Shown: positions 52,300 to 60,008 of the stretch, one piece after another
Position numbering within the stretch: the stretch's first letter is position 1
Layout: each line of letters starts with the position of its first letter
Source: DATEPR01 sp036273855
GTDB lineage: Bacteria > Actinomycetota > Actinomycetes > Mycobacteriales > Pseudonocardiaceae
Direction of reading: 5' to 3'
NCBI GenBank assembly: GCA_036273855.1
Contig: DASUGU010000077.1
Location: forward strand, 98,713 to 162,712
Length of the DNA stretch: 64,000 bases
Made by a program: the position numbers and the translations under genes
Notes under the pieces: generated by a model
What the model saw: the letters and a program-made list of their open reading frames with translations, nothing else
Told to the model about the DNA's origin: nothing
Database searches by the model: none

Positions 52300-52575
52300 T
52301 CACCGGTCGATCAGGTGCAGTAGCGACTCGAGGTCGTTGCTGGCGGCCTGGTCGTCAACCGCGGCTTCGACGTGGTCGACGCGGCGGTTCACGTTGTCCA
52401 GGCGCCGTTGTCCTTCGGTGAGGATCAGGGACGTGGCACCCAGGACCAGCGCGGCGTAGTGAACCGGCCGGGACAGCGGCATACCGCCGAAAATCTCGTA
52501 CCAGACCAGGTCGGCCGTGGTGATGGCGAGCAGCAGCACGGCGGCGACTGCCGTGCTGAGACGCAATAGGGACAT
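52300..52575 (-). CDS. Small membrane protein, element cargo
   Basis: A 91-residue protein with two hydrophobic helices (about 5-25 and 33-53) and a charged, probably coiled C-terminus (TEGQRRLDNVNRRVDHVEAAVDDQA). No family was recognised. ATG 52575 follows GGAGG at ten bases. Its 3' end faces the integrase gene across 70 bp. The size and layout recall small phage holin-like or membrane accessory proteins, but nothing proves it. Confidence 0.6.
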   Translation of the reverse strand: MSLLRLSTAVAAVLLLAITTADLVWYEIFGGMPLSRPVHYAALVLGATSLILTEGQRRLDNVNRRVDHVEAAVDDQAASNDLESLLHLIDR

Positions 52576-52597
52576 GCGTGGACACCTCCGATGCAGG

Positions 52598-52622
52598 TGT
52601 CGGGCGCATTTGACACCCGACA
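52598..52622. promoter_or_regulatory. Inverted repeat upstream of the small membrane protein gene
   Basis: TGTCGGG (52598-52604) and CCCGACA (52616-52622) form a perfect 7-bp inverted repeat with an 11-base spacer in the otherwise relatively AT-rich 142-bp gap 52576-52717. It may be an operator or an mRNA hairpin in the leader of the gene starting at 52575. The rest of the gap shows no gene. Confidence 0.35.
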
Positions 52623-52717
52623 ACAGGCGTTTCGGTAGGAGCCGCGTCGGTGTGAGCTGATCGGAGACAAAATGATTTGGTTGGGCGCGGGGGATCTACT
52701 TTCCGTAAGAGTGTTGA

Positions 52718-53068
52718 TCACTGGTCCGTGACAATTTGCGCCACCTGGTCGTCATCCAGCGCCCGAACGGCCCGCATGATCAGCTCGTATTCCTCGGGGC
52801 ACCTGGACTTCACCCGGGCCAGCCGGCGCTCGACCTCCGCGCGGGCATTGCGGGAGACGACACTCTCACTCTCGTCGAGCGGGACGATATCGCCGCCGGC
52901 GACGAGTCGGTCGATGCTTCCCCGCTGCAGGTAGACCGAGTCTGCCTCAGACAGCGGCGGCGGGGACGACGCCGACGAGCCACAGGCGCCCGCGAAGGAC
53001 AGCACAGCAACGACGGAGCACAGAGCCGTGGCGGCGCCAGTCCTGCGCGTTCGTCGACATGCGAGCAT
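52718..53068 (-). CDS. Putative small lipoprotein, element cargo
   Basis: A 116-residue secreted protein. A basic N-terminus (ACRRTRRTG) and hydrophobic core (ALCSVVAVLSFAGACG) end at a Cys in a lipobox-like AGAC. The mature part is charged, with SVYLQRGSIDRLVAGGDIVPLDE. No family was recognised. Two ATG starts nine bases apart (53077, 53068) are possible. It lies between the GH76-type gene and the small membrane protein gene in one orientation. Confidence 0.6.
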   Translation of the reverse strand: MLACRRTRRTGAATALCSVVAVLSFAGACGSSASSPPPLSEADSVYLQRGSIDRLVAGGDIVPLDESESVVSRNARAEVERRLARVKSRCPEEYELIMRAVRALDDDQVAQIVTDQ

Positions 53069-53152
53069 GGCCGGCATCCTGCGTATGGGCGCCTCGTCAC
53101 TTGCTGATCGTGTCGATCTCACGGTCGGTTACCGCTGGCAGAGTGTTGTCCA

Positions 53153-54427
53153 CTATCCGTCCAGGGCCGCGGCGAACACAGCGACCGCGCTGGCTTGGCG
53201 GCCCGGTGAGGTCATGTCCGGCGGCCCGTGCCAATCCAGGCCGTACAGGTCTGTCCCGTCGTCGCCGACCATGCGGTCGTGCCGGTACGCCGACAATGCC
53301 TGCCGCGCGAGATAGGTGTGGTGGCCGCCGAGCTGGCCGAGCGCGACCATGAGCACGCCGGGGAACTCGACGCCGTTGACACCGCACTGCCGAGGCGCGC
53401 ACGGCTCCCGCAGCACGCCGGCCGGGTTGAGGCCGCGGCTGGTCGTTGCGGAATCGGCGACCCGGTCAGCCGTCGCCTCATAGCCGACGTCGCCGGTGGC
53501 AGCGGTCAGTTCCATGCCGGACCTGATGGCCATGCCCTGCGTGTAGGACCAGTCCACGCCGACCGGGTGGCAGGCAGCGTCGAGGTGGTCGGCGACCAGG
53601 CGGCCGGGCTGGACCAGATCGCTGCTGCGCAGCCACCGCCACGACGCCAGGGCACGGGACAGGTCGGCAGGCCGGTGCGTCACCTGATACAGCCCGGCGT
53701 CCAGGTCGACGGTGAGCGTGTTGGTGATCGAGTTCTTCTGGTCACCGTGCCGGATGTCGCTGGGATCACCCCACTCGACACCACCACCACACGAGCCGGT
53801 CCGGCCGCGTTCGAGCCAGTCCGCCACGCCCTGCGCCGCGACCAGGTAACGGCGATCGTGCGTCCACTGGTAGGCGTCCAGCCACATCACACCCCACCAG
53901 CCGGCATCGTCGTAGTAGGGCCCGCGCCACCGGATGATCTTCTCGGCGTAGGTGTCCTGCGTGACCGCGTAGGTCTGGGCGATCACCCAGTCGTCGGCGT
54001 GCGTGCCCAGCGCCCGCTCGGCGGCGATCATGTCGTCCAGGTCGACCGCGGACTGCCACCAGCCGGGCAGGCCGGGCAGGGAGTCCCACACGCCGGCCGG
54101 TGACCGGTACTCGACGACGAGCGCGGTCAGCGCGCGGACGGTGGCCAGCCGCGCGTTGTATGTCGCCGTCGGGGCGGCCTGTGCCGGGCGGTCGGGAATC
54201 GCGGCCGCGGTCACGGCGACGATGGAGCCGAGGACGGCGAGGATGATGCCGGCGCGCATCAGCCACTGGTGTGCGCGGCGTGGCTGGTGACGCGGTTGGC
54301 TGAGAGCGGCGATGGCGGCGCAGATCAGCACGGCCACGGCGACACCGACCGACAGTGTCAGCCGGTCCATCGTGTCGAACACGATCGGGGCGTGGTCGAC
54401 CAGCCGCCGCAAGGTCTCGGCGTTCAC
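53153..54427 (-). CDS. Membrane-anchored GH76-type glycoside hydrolase, element cargo
   Basis: A 424-residue protein. Two N-terminal hydrophobic helices (about 23-42 and 55-77) are followed by an outer (alpha/alpha) barrel domain resembling GH76 endo-alpha-1,6-mannanases. The likely catalytic Asp pair is in YYDDAGWWG near residue 170. Further family-like blocks are NSITNTLTVDLDAGLYQVT, DWSYTQGMAIRSGMEL and AGVLREPC. GH76 enzymes cut alpha-1,6-mannan; here the substrate could be a cell-surface mannan of a competitor or host. GTG start after GGGAGC. A 138-bp gap upstream contains nothing I recognise. Confidence 0.75.
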   Translation of the reverse strand: MNAETLRRLVDHAPIVFDTMDRLTLSVGVAVAVLICAAIAALSQPRHQPRRAHQWLMRAGIILAVLGSIVAVTAAAIPDRPAQAAPTATYNARLATVRALTALVVEYRSPAGVWDSLPGLPGWWQSAVDLDDMIAAERALGTHADDWVIAQTYAVTQDTYAEKIIRWRGPYYDDAGWWGVMWLDAYQWTHDRRYLVAAQGVADWLERGRTGSCGGGVEWGDPSDIRHGDQKNSITNTLTVDLDAGLYQVTHRPADLSRALASWRWLRSSDLVQPGRLVADHLDAACHPVGVDWSYTQGMAIRSGMELTAATGDVGYEATADRVADSATTSRGLNPAGVLREPCAPRQCGVNGVEFPGVLMVALGQLGGHHTYLARQALSAYRHDRMVGDDGTDLYGLDWHGPPDMTSPGRQASAVAVFAAALDG

Positions 54428-54565
54428 AATTGCTCCCTGGCAATTTTCGGTGTCTGATTGGTGATTCGCGGAATGGAACGGTGCCGATTACGGCGCGGCG
54501 GTTTCTGTCCGCTTTTCGTCCAGCGGTCAGCAGCCGGGGCAGCGCGTCCGGGTCGGCCGGGCAGG

Positions 54566-54910
54566 TCAGGACGCGATCGCCAGGTTCGGCTCGTACGAGC
54601 GCCACGCCTGGTCCTGACGCCATCTGAGCTCCCAGGACAGATCGGCGGCCAGGTTCTGCTCGGCGGCGCGCAGGTCGTTGGCGACGGCCAGCGTGGCGTC
54701 CATCAGGAGTTCCCACGGCACACCGCTGGCCGTTTGGCGCATCTCGGCGATCAGCGTGGCCCGGGCCTTGTAGGCGTCGACGAGACCTGTGTTGGCGGCG
54801 GCGTGGGTCTCGTAGGGCGTCGGGTAGGTGCCGCGTCGGTGGATGATGAGCGCGATCCGGTCGCGCACCTCGCGGTCGCGGTCGGCGAACTTGGCGAGCG
54901 GATCGGTCAT
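54566..54910 (-). CDS. Uncharacterised 114-residue protein, element cargo
   Basis: A soluble, mainly helical protein rich in charged residues (KFADRDREVRDRIALIIHRRGTYPTPYE) and Trp near the end (LSWELRWRQDQAWRSYEP). No signal peptide and no recognised family. The ATG overlaps the stop of the upstream secreted-protein gene as ATGA, so the two are coupled. Function is unknown. Confidence 0.65.
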   Translation of the reverse strand: MTDPLAKFADRDREVRDRIALIIHRRGTYPTPYETHAAANTGLVDAYKARATLIAEMRQTASGVPWELLMDATLAVANDLRAAEQNLAADLSWELRWRQDQAWRSYEPNLAIAS

Positions 54911-55521
54911 CGCGAGCACCGCCCCGACGCCTTCACGATGCGCAGCACGCCAGCCGCGGACACGTTGGGCATGCCAGTGTGGGCGGCGATCTCCGGGCAG
55001 GCCTGTTCGATGACCTGCTCGAGCGACGCCGGGTCCATCACCTTCCGCGACGCGCCGGGCAGGGCGGCCAGTTCACGGGCGAGCTGGCTGGTGGACGGTT
55101 CGGAGCAGCGGCCGGTGGCGACGACCAGCGGCCCGATCTTCGGCCAGGCGGCCTGCCACGCCGAGTTGCCGGCCGGCGGGTCGAGCTGCGCGACCTGGGC
55201 GCACACCCACGGCACCCACCGGGTGCCGACGTTGGCGGTGGTGGGGTGGAGCAAGCAGGTGTGGGGGCGCTGATCGCAGCTCGCGTCGAGCGCGGCGGCG
55301 AGCTGGGCGTCGGTCATGTCCATCGGGTCGACGGCGGCCGGGGCGCCGAGGATGTCGCGGTCGTAGTGGTCGAACCACACGGCCGACCGGGCCGGGGCGG
55401 CGGCCGCGGCGGTGGTGGTGGCGTGTGACGGGCTGGTGGCGAGGACCAGGCCGAGCACGGCGGCGAGCACGATGAGCAGGATCGCGGCCGGGGCGAGCAG
55501 CCTGCGGCGTACGGTGTGCAT
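54907..55521 (-). CDS. Secreted protein of unknown function, element cargo
   Basis: A 204-residue protein with a signal peptide or anchor (MHTVRRRLLAPAAILLIVLAAVLGL), then an Ala/Thr linker and a mature domain. That domain holds several Cys (ASCDQRPHTCLLH, WVCAQVAQ, GRCS, EQACPEI) suited to disulphides outside the cell. No family was recognised. ATG 55521 is five bases from GGAG. It is the first gene of the cargo operon, starting 55 bp from the right junction. Confidence 0.7.
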   Translation of the reverse strand: MHTVRRRLLAPAAILLIVLAAVLGLVLATSPSHATTTAAAAAPARSAVWFDHYDRDILGAPAAVDPMDMTDAQLAAALDASCDQRPHTCLLHPTTANVGTRWVPWVCAQVAQLDPPAGNSAWQAAWPKIGPLVVATGRCSEPSTSQLARELAALPGASRKVMDPASLEQVIEQACPEIAAHTGMPNVSAAGVLRIVKASGRCSR

Positions 55522-55575
55522 CAGGTCTCCAGGGATCGAATGGCATGTGTTGTGTGCCAACTCGATCTCCGCTGG

Positions 55576-55579
55576 TGCG
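55576..55579. other. attR core (TGCG)
   Basis: The right junction of the element: element sequence ends CTCCGCTGG, then TGCG, then host codons GCC ATC CTG TCC. It matches the TGCG at 50757-50760. Confidence 0.75.
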
Positions 55580-56263
55580 GCCATCCTGTCCCTGGAACAC
55601 CAACTGCACCTGTCCGACGTGCTCGGCCAGCACAGTTGGCACGTCGACCTGACGACCAACCGGTTCGAGTTCGCCGGTGCCCGCACCGTCGCCTGCACCG
55701 GCTACCACCTGGTCGGCACCGCGTCGGCCGGCGCCGGATCGTGGCTGTGGGGCTGGGCCAATCCGTCCGGCTTCCCCGAGTCGCTGACCGCGCTGTCCGC
55801 CGGAGTGCGCGATTTCGGCCAGCACCATGGCATCCCCGGACTCGCCACCGCCGAGATCCCGTTCGGCTCGCTGCCCGGCGCGTCCGACGACCCGAACCGG
55901 GCGGCCCACCTGTGCCTGGACGCGGCCAAGGCGGTGTCCGGCCACTGGACGGCGTACCAGGGCGATGTCGGCGGCGGCACGATCGCCGCGTTCCTGGTGG
56001 AACACCCCGAGTTCGAACTGCCCGCGCCGGAACCGGCCCGCACCATGCGGGTCCTGCAGCAGGCCCTGGCCGAGATCCCCATCACCGACCACCGCCGCGC
56101 CCTCTACGGCTACGCGTCCCGCCGCCCACTCGCCATCACGTTCGCCCCCGACCAGACCACCTGCACCCTCACCGGCCGAGGCTTCGCCACGGTCGCCGAG
56201 TTCGACGACCGAGGACGAGTGACCACGATGAGCGGCCAACTCTCGGCACCGACGCAGCGTTGA
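55580..56263 (+). pseudogene. 3' part of the split conserved host gene
   Basis: Codes for 227 residues beginning AILSLEHQLHLSDVLGQHSWHVD and ending APTQR, the body of a conserved actinomycete protein of unknown function (I associate it with the DUF6882-like group, not certain). The native start is 4.8 kb away at 50719. The frame stays open into the element, and a GTG at 55547 with AGGGA upstream could replace the N-terminus with MLCANSISAGA. The gene might therefore still be translated. Its stop codon lies in the stem of a strong terminator. Confidence 0.75.
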
Positions 56264-56289
56264 CTACACCTTGGGTGTAATCAACGCTG
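56255..56289. terminator. Strong bidirectional terminator hairpin
   Basis: CAGCGTTGA pairs with TCAACGCTG. After a single mismatch TACACC pairs with GGTGTA around a TTG loop, giving a 15-pair stem. It contains the stop codon of the split gene and lies between convergent genes. Confidence 0.8.
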
Positions 56290-56314
56290 CTCAGGCCCGA
56301 CGGTGCCTCGCGGG

Positions 56315-56818
56315 TCAGGACACCGGCTGTTCGCAGAGTTCCTTGATCCGGGCCAGGTTCGCGGCCATGCCGTCACGGAAGACGGACAGCCGGCCGGCGA
56401 CGATCCGCTCCTCGAGATCAGGCCTGCGGTCGATCACGATGTTCAGCCCGGACTCGCCCGGCCCGATCCGCACCCACTGCGTGACCACCGTGCCGGCACC
56501 CTCCGGCCGCAGCGTGAACCGCCACACCGCGGCCGGTCGCTCGATGTCCTCCACCGCCCACGCGAACACCCGGGGTCGCTCGTAGTCGATCACCGTCGAC
56601 GTGGTCTCCCACTCGCCGACCGCCTCGTGCCGGTTGCGGCCGACGAATCGCGCGCCGAGGCACGGGCCGGCCGACCCGTCCACCCAGCGCACGCTCAGCA
56701 GCTCCTGGCTGATCTCGGCCATCAGGTGGATGTCGGTGACCGGGCCCCAGACCCGCTCGGGCGGCGCGTCGACATAGGTCTGCAGGTCGGTGGACGGCGA
56801 GTCGGCGTAGCGCATCAT
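56315..56818 (-). CDS. SRPBCC-family protein
   Basis: A 167-residue START/polyketide-cyclase-like protein (TYVDAPPERVWGPVTDIHLMAEIS, then GARFVGRNRH and VWRFTLRPEGAGT). The helix-grip fold binds hydrophobic ligands; most members of this type are uncharacterised. Several start codons are stacked (GTG ATG ATG) without a Shine-Dalgarno, so the transcript may be leaderless. It is divergent from an SDR gene 41 bp away. Confidence 0.8.
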   Translation of the reverse strand: MMRYADSPSTDLQTYVDAPPERVWGPVTDIHLMAEISQELLSVRWVDGSAGPCLGARFVGRNRHEAVGEWETTSTVIDYERPRVFAWAVEDIERPAAVWRFTLRPEGAGTVVTQWVRIGPGESGLNIVIDRRPDLEERIVAGRLSVFRDGMAANLARIKELCEQPVS

Positions 56819-56859
56819 CACAGTTTGCCGGGTCGTGGCCCGGACGCAACGATGCGAGC

Positions 56860-57600
56860 ATGACCGAACAAGACATCCGGGTCGCCCTGGTCACGGGCGG
56901 TTCCCGGGGCATCGGGCTGGCCGCGGCCACACGGCTGGCCGCGGATGGCTGTGCCGTGGTGGTCAACTACGTCGGCAACCAGGCCGAGGCGGACAACGCC
57001 GTCGCCGGACTGACCGCCACCGGCGCCCGCGCGATCGCCGTCCGGGCGGACGTGTCCGACGAGCAGGCGGTCGCGGCACTGTTCGACCGGATCGAGGCCG
57101 AGTTCGGTGGGGTCGACGTGGTGGTCAACGCGGCCGGCATCATGATCCTGGCCACGGTCGACGACTTCGACCTCGCGGCACTGGACAGCATGCACCGGGT
57201 CAACATTCGCGGTGCGTTCGTGATCAGCCAGCAGGCCGGCCGGCGGTTGCGTGACGGTGGCGCGATCATCCACCTGTCCAGCACCGTGACCCGGCTGTCC
57301 ATGCCCACCTACGCCGCGTACACGATGACCAAGGGCGCGGTGGACGCGCTCGTACTGATCCAGGCCCGTGAACTGCGCGGCCGGAACATCACCGTGAACG
57401 CCGTGGCGCCCGGTCCGACCGCGACCGCCCTGTTCCTGGACGGCAAGGACGAGCAGACCATCGCCCGGCTGGCGGCCCAGCCACCACTGGAGCGCCTGGG
57501 CACACCGGAGGACGCCGCTGCGATGATCGCCTTCCTGGCCGGCCCGGCCGGCCACTGGATCAACGGCCAGACCGTCTACTCCAACGGCGGGATCGCCTGA
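56860..57600 (+). CDS. Short-chain dehydrogenase/reductase
   Basis: A 246-residue classical SDR. The cofactor motif is TGGSRGIG (about 12-19), NNAG appears as NAAG, the catalytic Ser is in LSSTVT and YxxxK is in YAAYTMTKGAV. It is close to the 3-oxoacyl-ACP reductase-like group with unknown substrate. The divergent SRPBCC gene may share its promoter. Confidence 0.87.
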   Translation: MTEQDIRVALVTGGSRGIGLAAATRLAADGCAVVVNYVGNQAEADNAVAGLTATGARAIAVRADVSDEQAVAALFDRIEAEFGGVDVVVNAAGIMILATVDDFDLAALDSMHRVNIRGAFVISQQAGRRLRDGGAIIHLSSTVTRLSMPTYAAYTMTKGAVDALVLIQARELRGRNITVNAVAPGPTATALFLDGKDEQTIARLAAQPPLERLGTPEDAAAMIAFLAGPAGHWINGQTVYSNGGIA

Positions 57601-57606
57601 CGGGCG

Positions 57607-57632
57607 CACGGGCGACAACGCCGGCGCCCGTG
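57607..57632. terminator. Terminator hairpin between convergent genes
   Basis: CACGGGCG (57607-57614) and CGCCCGTG (57625-57632) form a perfect 8-bp stem with a 10-base loop in the 37-bp gap between the SDR gene and the leftward gene ending at 57638. Confidence 0.65.
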
Positions 57633-57637
57633 GCCCG

Positions 57638-58159
57638 TCAGTCGGTGGTCCGGACGGACAGCACGACCAGGTTGGCGTAGCGGGGATGCCGGGCGACGCC
57701 CACCGTGGTGGCGTAGCACGCGGCGGCCAACAGATCGCGCTGCTGTCGGAGCCGGTCCACGTCGACCCCGGCCGGGCACGACACGAGTACCCGGATCTCG
57801 TCCTCGCGAGGTGAACTCCACAGGATGGCCGGTGTCCGGCCGTCCGGCGTGCAGACCCTGGCCCTCGCGAATCCGGTGCGCAACCGGTGTTGGACCAGGA
57901 CGGTCCGGAACCGGCTGAGCACGAACCTGCGGGCTTTCCGCCAGTGCCACACCATGCTGCCCAGCCCGGCGAGCAACACGGTGATCCACACCGTCCCGAT
58001 CACCCGGTCGGTTTCCACCAGGATCAGCGGGACCAGCACGGCGGTGCTGATCTCGTAGCGCCACCGGTAGGCGGTGACGAGCACGTTGGCCCGGCGCGGC
58101 CGAGCCAGTTCCCGTGCCAGTTCGGCGATCTGGTCCCGCGCCACTCGTCGGTTGCTCAT
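57638..58159 (-). CDS. Two-helix membrane protein of unknown function
   Basis: A 173-residue protein. A basic N-terminus (RDQIAELARELARPRRANVLVTAYRWRYE) is followed by two hydrophobic helices (about 34-50 and 55-72) and a cytoplasmic or outer C-terminal domain (RVCTPDGRTPAILWSSPREDEIRVLVSCPAGVDVDRLRQQ). I do not know its family. ATG 58159 overlaps the stop of the zinc-ribbon gene as ATGA, so both belong to one leftward operon divergent from the XRE gene. Confidence 0.65.
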   Translation of the reverse strand: MSNRRVARDQIAELARELARPRRANVLVTAYRWRYEISTAVLVPLILVETDRVIGTVWITVLLAGLGSMVWHWRKARRFVLSRFRTVLVQHRLRTGFARARVCTPDGRTPAILWSSPREDEIRVLVSCPAGVDVDRLRQQRDLLAAACYATTVGVARHPRYANLVVLSVRTTD

Positions 58160-58452
58160 CGCCGGATCTCCGTTCTGGCAATGGCCGGCGTCGAGCGCAG
58201 CACGCCCGTACCGGAACACCGGTCGCAGGCGACCCAGGCGTCGGGTGCCATTCCGGTGCCGCGACAGAGTTCGCAGCACCGCACGGAATCCCATCGTGGA
58301 TCCCGATACCGTCGGCCGCCGTGAGGCAGCTTGGTGATCTGGTAACCCTTGGCCAGCGCGGACGCGTCCTCGTCCGCGAACAGGCGGTTGATCACCAGGT
58401 CGAACAGTCGGCCGATCGGTCCTCGCGGTACCTCCGAAGAGTTGTGTGTCAT
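58156..58452 (-). CDS. Small protein with DnaJ-type zinc-binding motifs
   Basis: A 98-residue protein. The C-terminal half has two CxxCxGxG motifs, CELCRGTG and CDRCSGTG, separated by nine residues, like half of a DnaJ zinc-finger domain. The N-terminal half is helical (GRLFDLVINRLFADEDASALAKGYQI). DnaJ-type fingers bind zinc and mediate protein or RNA contacts. No J domain is present. It is the first gene of a two-gene leftward operon. Confidence 0.7.
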   Translation of the reverse strand: MTHNSSEVPRGPIGRLFDLVINRLFADEDASALAKGYQITKLPHGGRRYRDPRWDSVRCCELCRGTGMAPDAWVACDRCSGTGVLRSTPAIARTEIRR

Positions 58453-58626
58453 TGCGATCGCCCCCAATTTGCTTCGCAACCAGGACTGAGGCAACCCGCC
58501 TGGACGGCGGGGCTCGTTGTCGTGGTCGCCGGGGCGCGCGTCTGGACCGCGGGCGGCGTGCCGATCGTCCGGTCGCGACACGCAGCGAGATGTGTGCGGG
58601 ATTGAAGACGTGCATGATCGGTGTGC

Positions 58627-58719
58627 TGTAGGGTGTGCGACGTGTGTGCATCACGCCTCCTACATTTGCCTACACTACGTAGGTAGGCCGCTGTGTCAGT
58701 TTCTGACGTTGATCCTACA
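58627..58719. promoter_or_regulatory. CCTACA repeat array in the divergent control region
   Basis: The hexamer CCTACA or its complement occurs at 58627-58632 (TGTAGG), 58659-58664, 58669-58674 and 58714-58719. The palindromic block CCTACACTACGTAGG spans 58670-58684. This lies between the zinc-ribbon operon and the XRE operon, as expected for an operator array bound by the XRE-domain protein. Repeats extend to 58719, supporting the translation start at 58750 rather than 58693. Confidence 0.6.
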
Positions 58720-58749
58720 TCCGCTGGTGGACCAGCGGTAGGCACAGAC

Positions 58750-60006
58750 ATGGACAAACCAACGCCACTTGACGTAGGCAACGAAATGAAACGGCTGCGC
58801 CAGGCGGTCGGCGAAACACAGGCCCAGTCCGCCCAGGCCATCGGCGTCAGCCGGGCGAACCTGGCCCAGTGGGAGGGTGGCAAGTACCTCCCCTCGATCG
58901 GCAACGCCCGACGACTCGACGAACACCTGCGTGCGGACAATCTGCTGGTCAGGCTGGTCGTCGCGGCCCGGTCGCGGGGGGCGCGCCGGCAGTCGGCGGA
59001 CAGTCGGCCGAACACCGCGGACACAGTCGGCTCCCTGACCACGGTGTTTCGTCAGGTGGGCGATGCCCTGCTCGGCTACCTGGTGCGATACGCCGACGGG
59101 AGGCCGCACGGCTGGCGGCACAACCTGCAGACCGACAAACACCCCACCGCGCTGGGCACCGCCTACGGCATCCGCGCCCTGCTGGAGGTCGGCGAACCCT
59201 ACGTCGACCTCGGCGGGCTGGGCGAGAGCCTGCTGGCCATGCAGGCGCCGCAGGGCGGCTGGATGTCCCGCTCCGGCTCGAACCGGCCGGAGGCCACCGC
59301 CGCCGCGCTGGACGCGCTGTTCCGGATGGGCACCACCCTGTCCGCCGACGACGGGCTGGCCATGCTGGACGAGTCGCTGGACGACTTCGCCCGGACCCGG
59401 CCCTACCTGCTGTCCAGCGTCCTGCAGACCGCGCTGCGGCTGCGGCCGGAGTCGCCGCTCGTCGACCGCCTGGTCGACGACCTGCTGGCCGCCCGGCTGC
59501 GGTTCGACGGGCTGTTGCTGTGGCCGGAGAAGGTCGAACCCGGCCTGTGGCTACCAGAACCGTCCGTCGCGCACACCGCTCGCGCCGTCCTTGCCCTACG
59601 CGGCGTCATGGCCCTGCGCGGCATCGGGCACAATCGCGACCGCGACGACATCCGCGTCGCGTCGGACACCGCCATCGACTGGCTCGTCGACCGGATCCAC
59701 CCCGACGACGGTGTCACCGAGGAACTGATCAGACCCACACCGGATGGCGAGGGCACAACCCGAGTCTTCATCCGGCACTTCACCTCCGCGCTGGTGGTAC
59801 AGGCCCTGTCGGGGGTGCCTGACGTGCCGGCTTCCCGCCTCCATGCCGCCCTCAACACGCTCTGGAGCCGCTACAACCGCGAGATCAGCCTGTGGGCGTG
59901 GGGCAACGGGGATCTGCCTGTCTGGATGACCATGGACTCGGTCATCGCTCTGCGCTCGGCCGCGCTCGCGTTGGCAGCGTCCCCGGTCAGCCCTCCCGGA
60001 GACTGA
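58750..60006 (+). CDS. XRE-family regulator fused to a terpene-cyclase-like toroid domain
   Basis: A 418-residue two-domain protein. Residues about 8-65 form a Cro/C1-type helix-turn-helix (EMKRLRQAVGETQAQSAQAIGVSRANLAQWEGGKYLPS). From about 100 on, repeats typical of prenyltransferase/squalene-cyclase (alpha/alpha) toroids appear: TAYGIRALLEVG, QAPQGGWMSRSGS (a QW-like motif), EATAAALDALFRMG, SVAHTARAVLALRG. No DxDD or DDxxD catalytic motif is evident, so the toroid may be a ligand or protein sensor. It leads a four-gene operon. GGTAGG lies seven bases before the ATG. Confidence 0.8.
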   Translation: MDKPTPLDVGNEMKRLRQAVGETQAQSAQAIGVSRANLAQWEGGKYLPSIGNARRLDEHLRADNLLVRLVVAARSRGARRQSADSRPNTADTVGSLTTVFRQVGDALLGYLVRYADGRPHGWRHNLQTDKHPTALGTAYGIRALLEVGEPYVDLGGLGESLLAMQAPQGGWMSRSGSNRPEATAAALDALFRMGTTLSADDGLAMLDESLDDFARTRPYLLSSVLQTALRLRPESPLVDRLVDDLLAARLRFDGLLLWPEKVEPGLWLPEPSVAHTARAVLALRGVMALRGIGHNRDRDDIRVASDTAIDWLVDRIHPDDGVTEELIRPTPDGEGTTRVFIRHFTSALVVQALSGVPDVPASRLHAALNTLWSRYNREISLWAWGNGDLPVWMTMDSVIALRSAALALAASPVSPPGD

Positions 60007-60008
60007 AC

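Larger units (their letters stand above)
50757..55579. mobile_element. 4.8-kb serine-integrase integrative element inside a host gene
   Basis: Between two TGCG copies lie 4,819 bp: a large serine integrase at the left end and five minus-strand cargo genes. Host codons up to 50760 and from 55580 join in frame to give a conserved protein, so the insertion site is defined by gene reconstruction. The element has no replication, relaxase or transfer gene that I can recognise, so it may be a satellite, a decayed element or a cargo element mobilised by others. The reconstructed attP has imperfect inverted arms (55552-55568 and 50762-50778). Confidence 0.85.
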
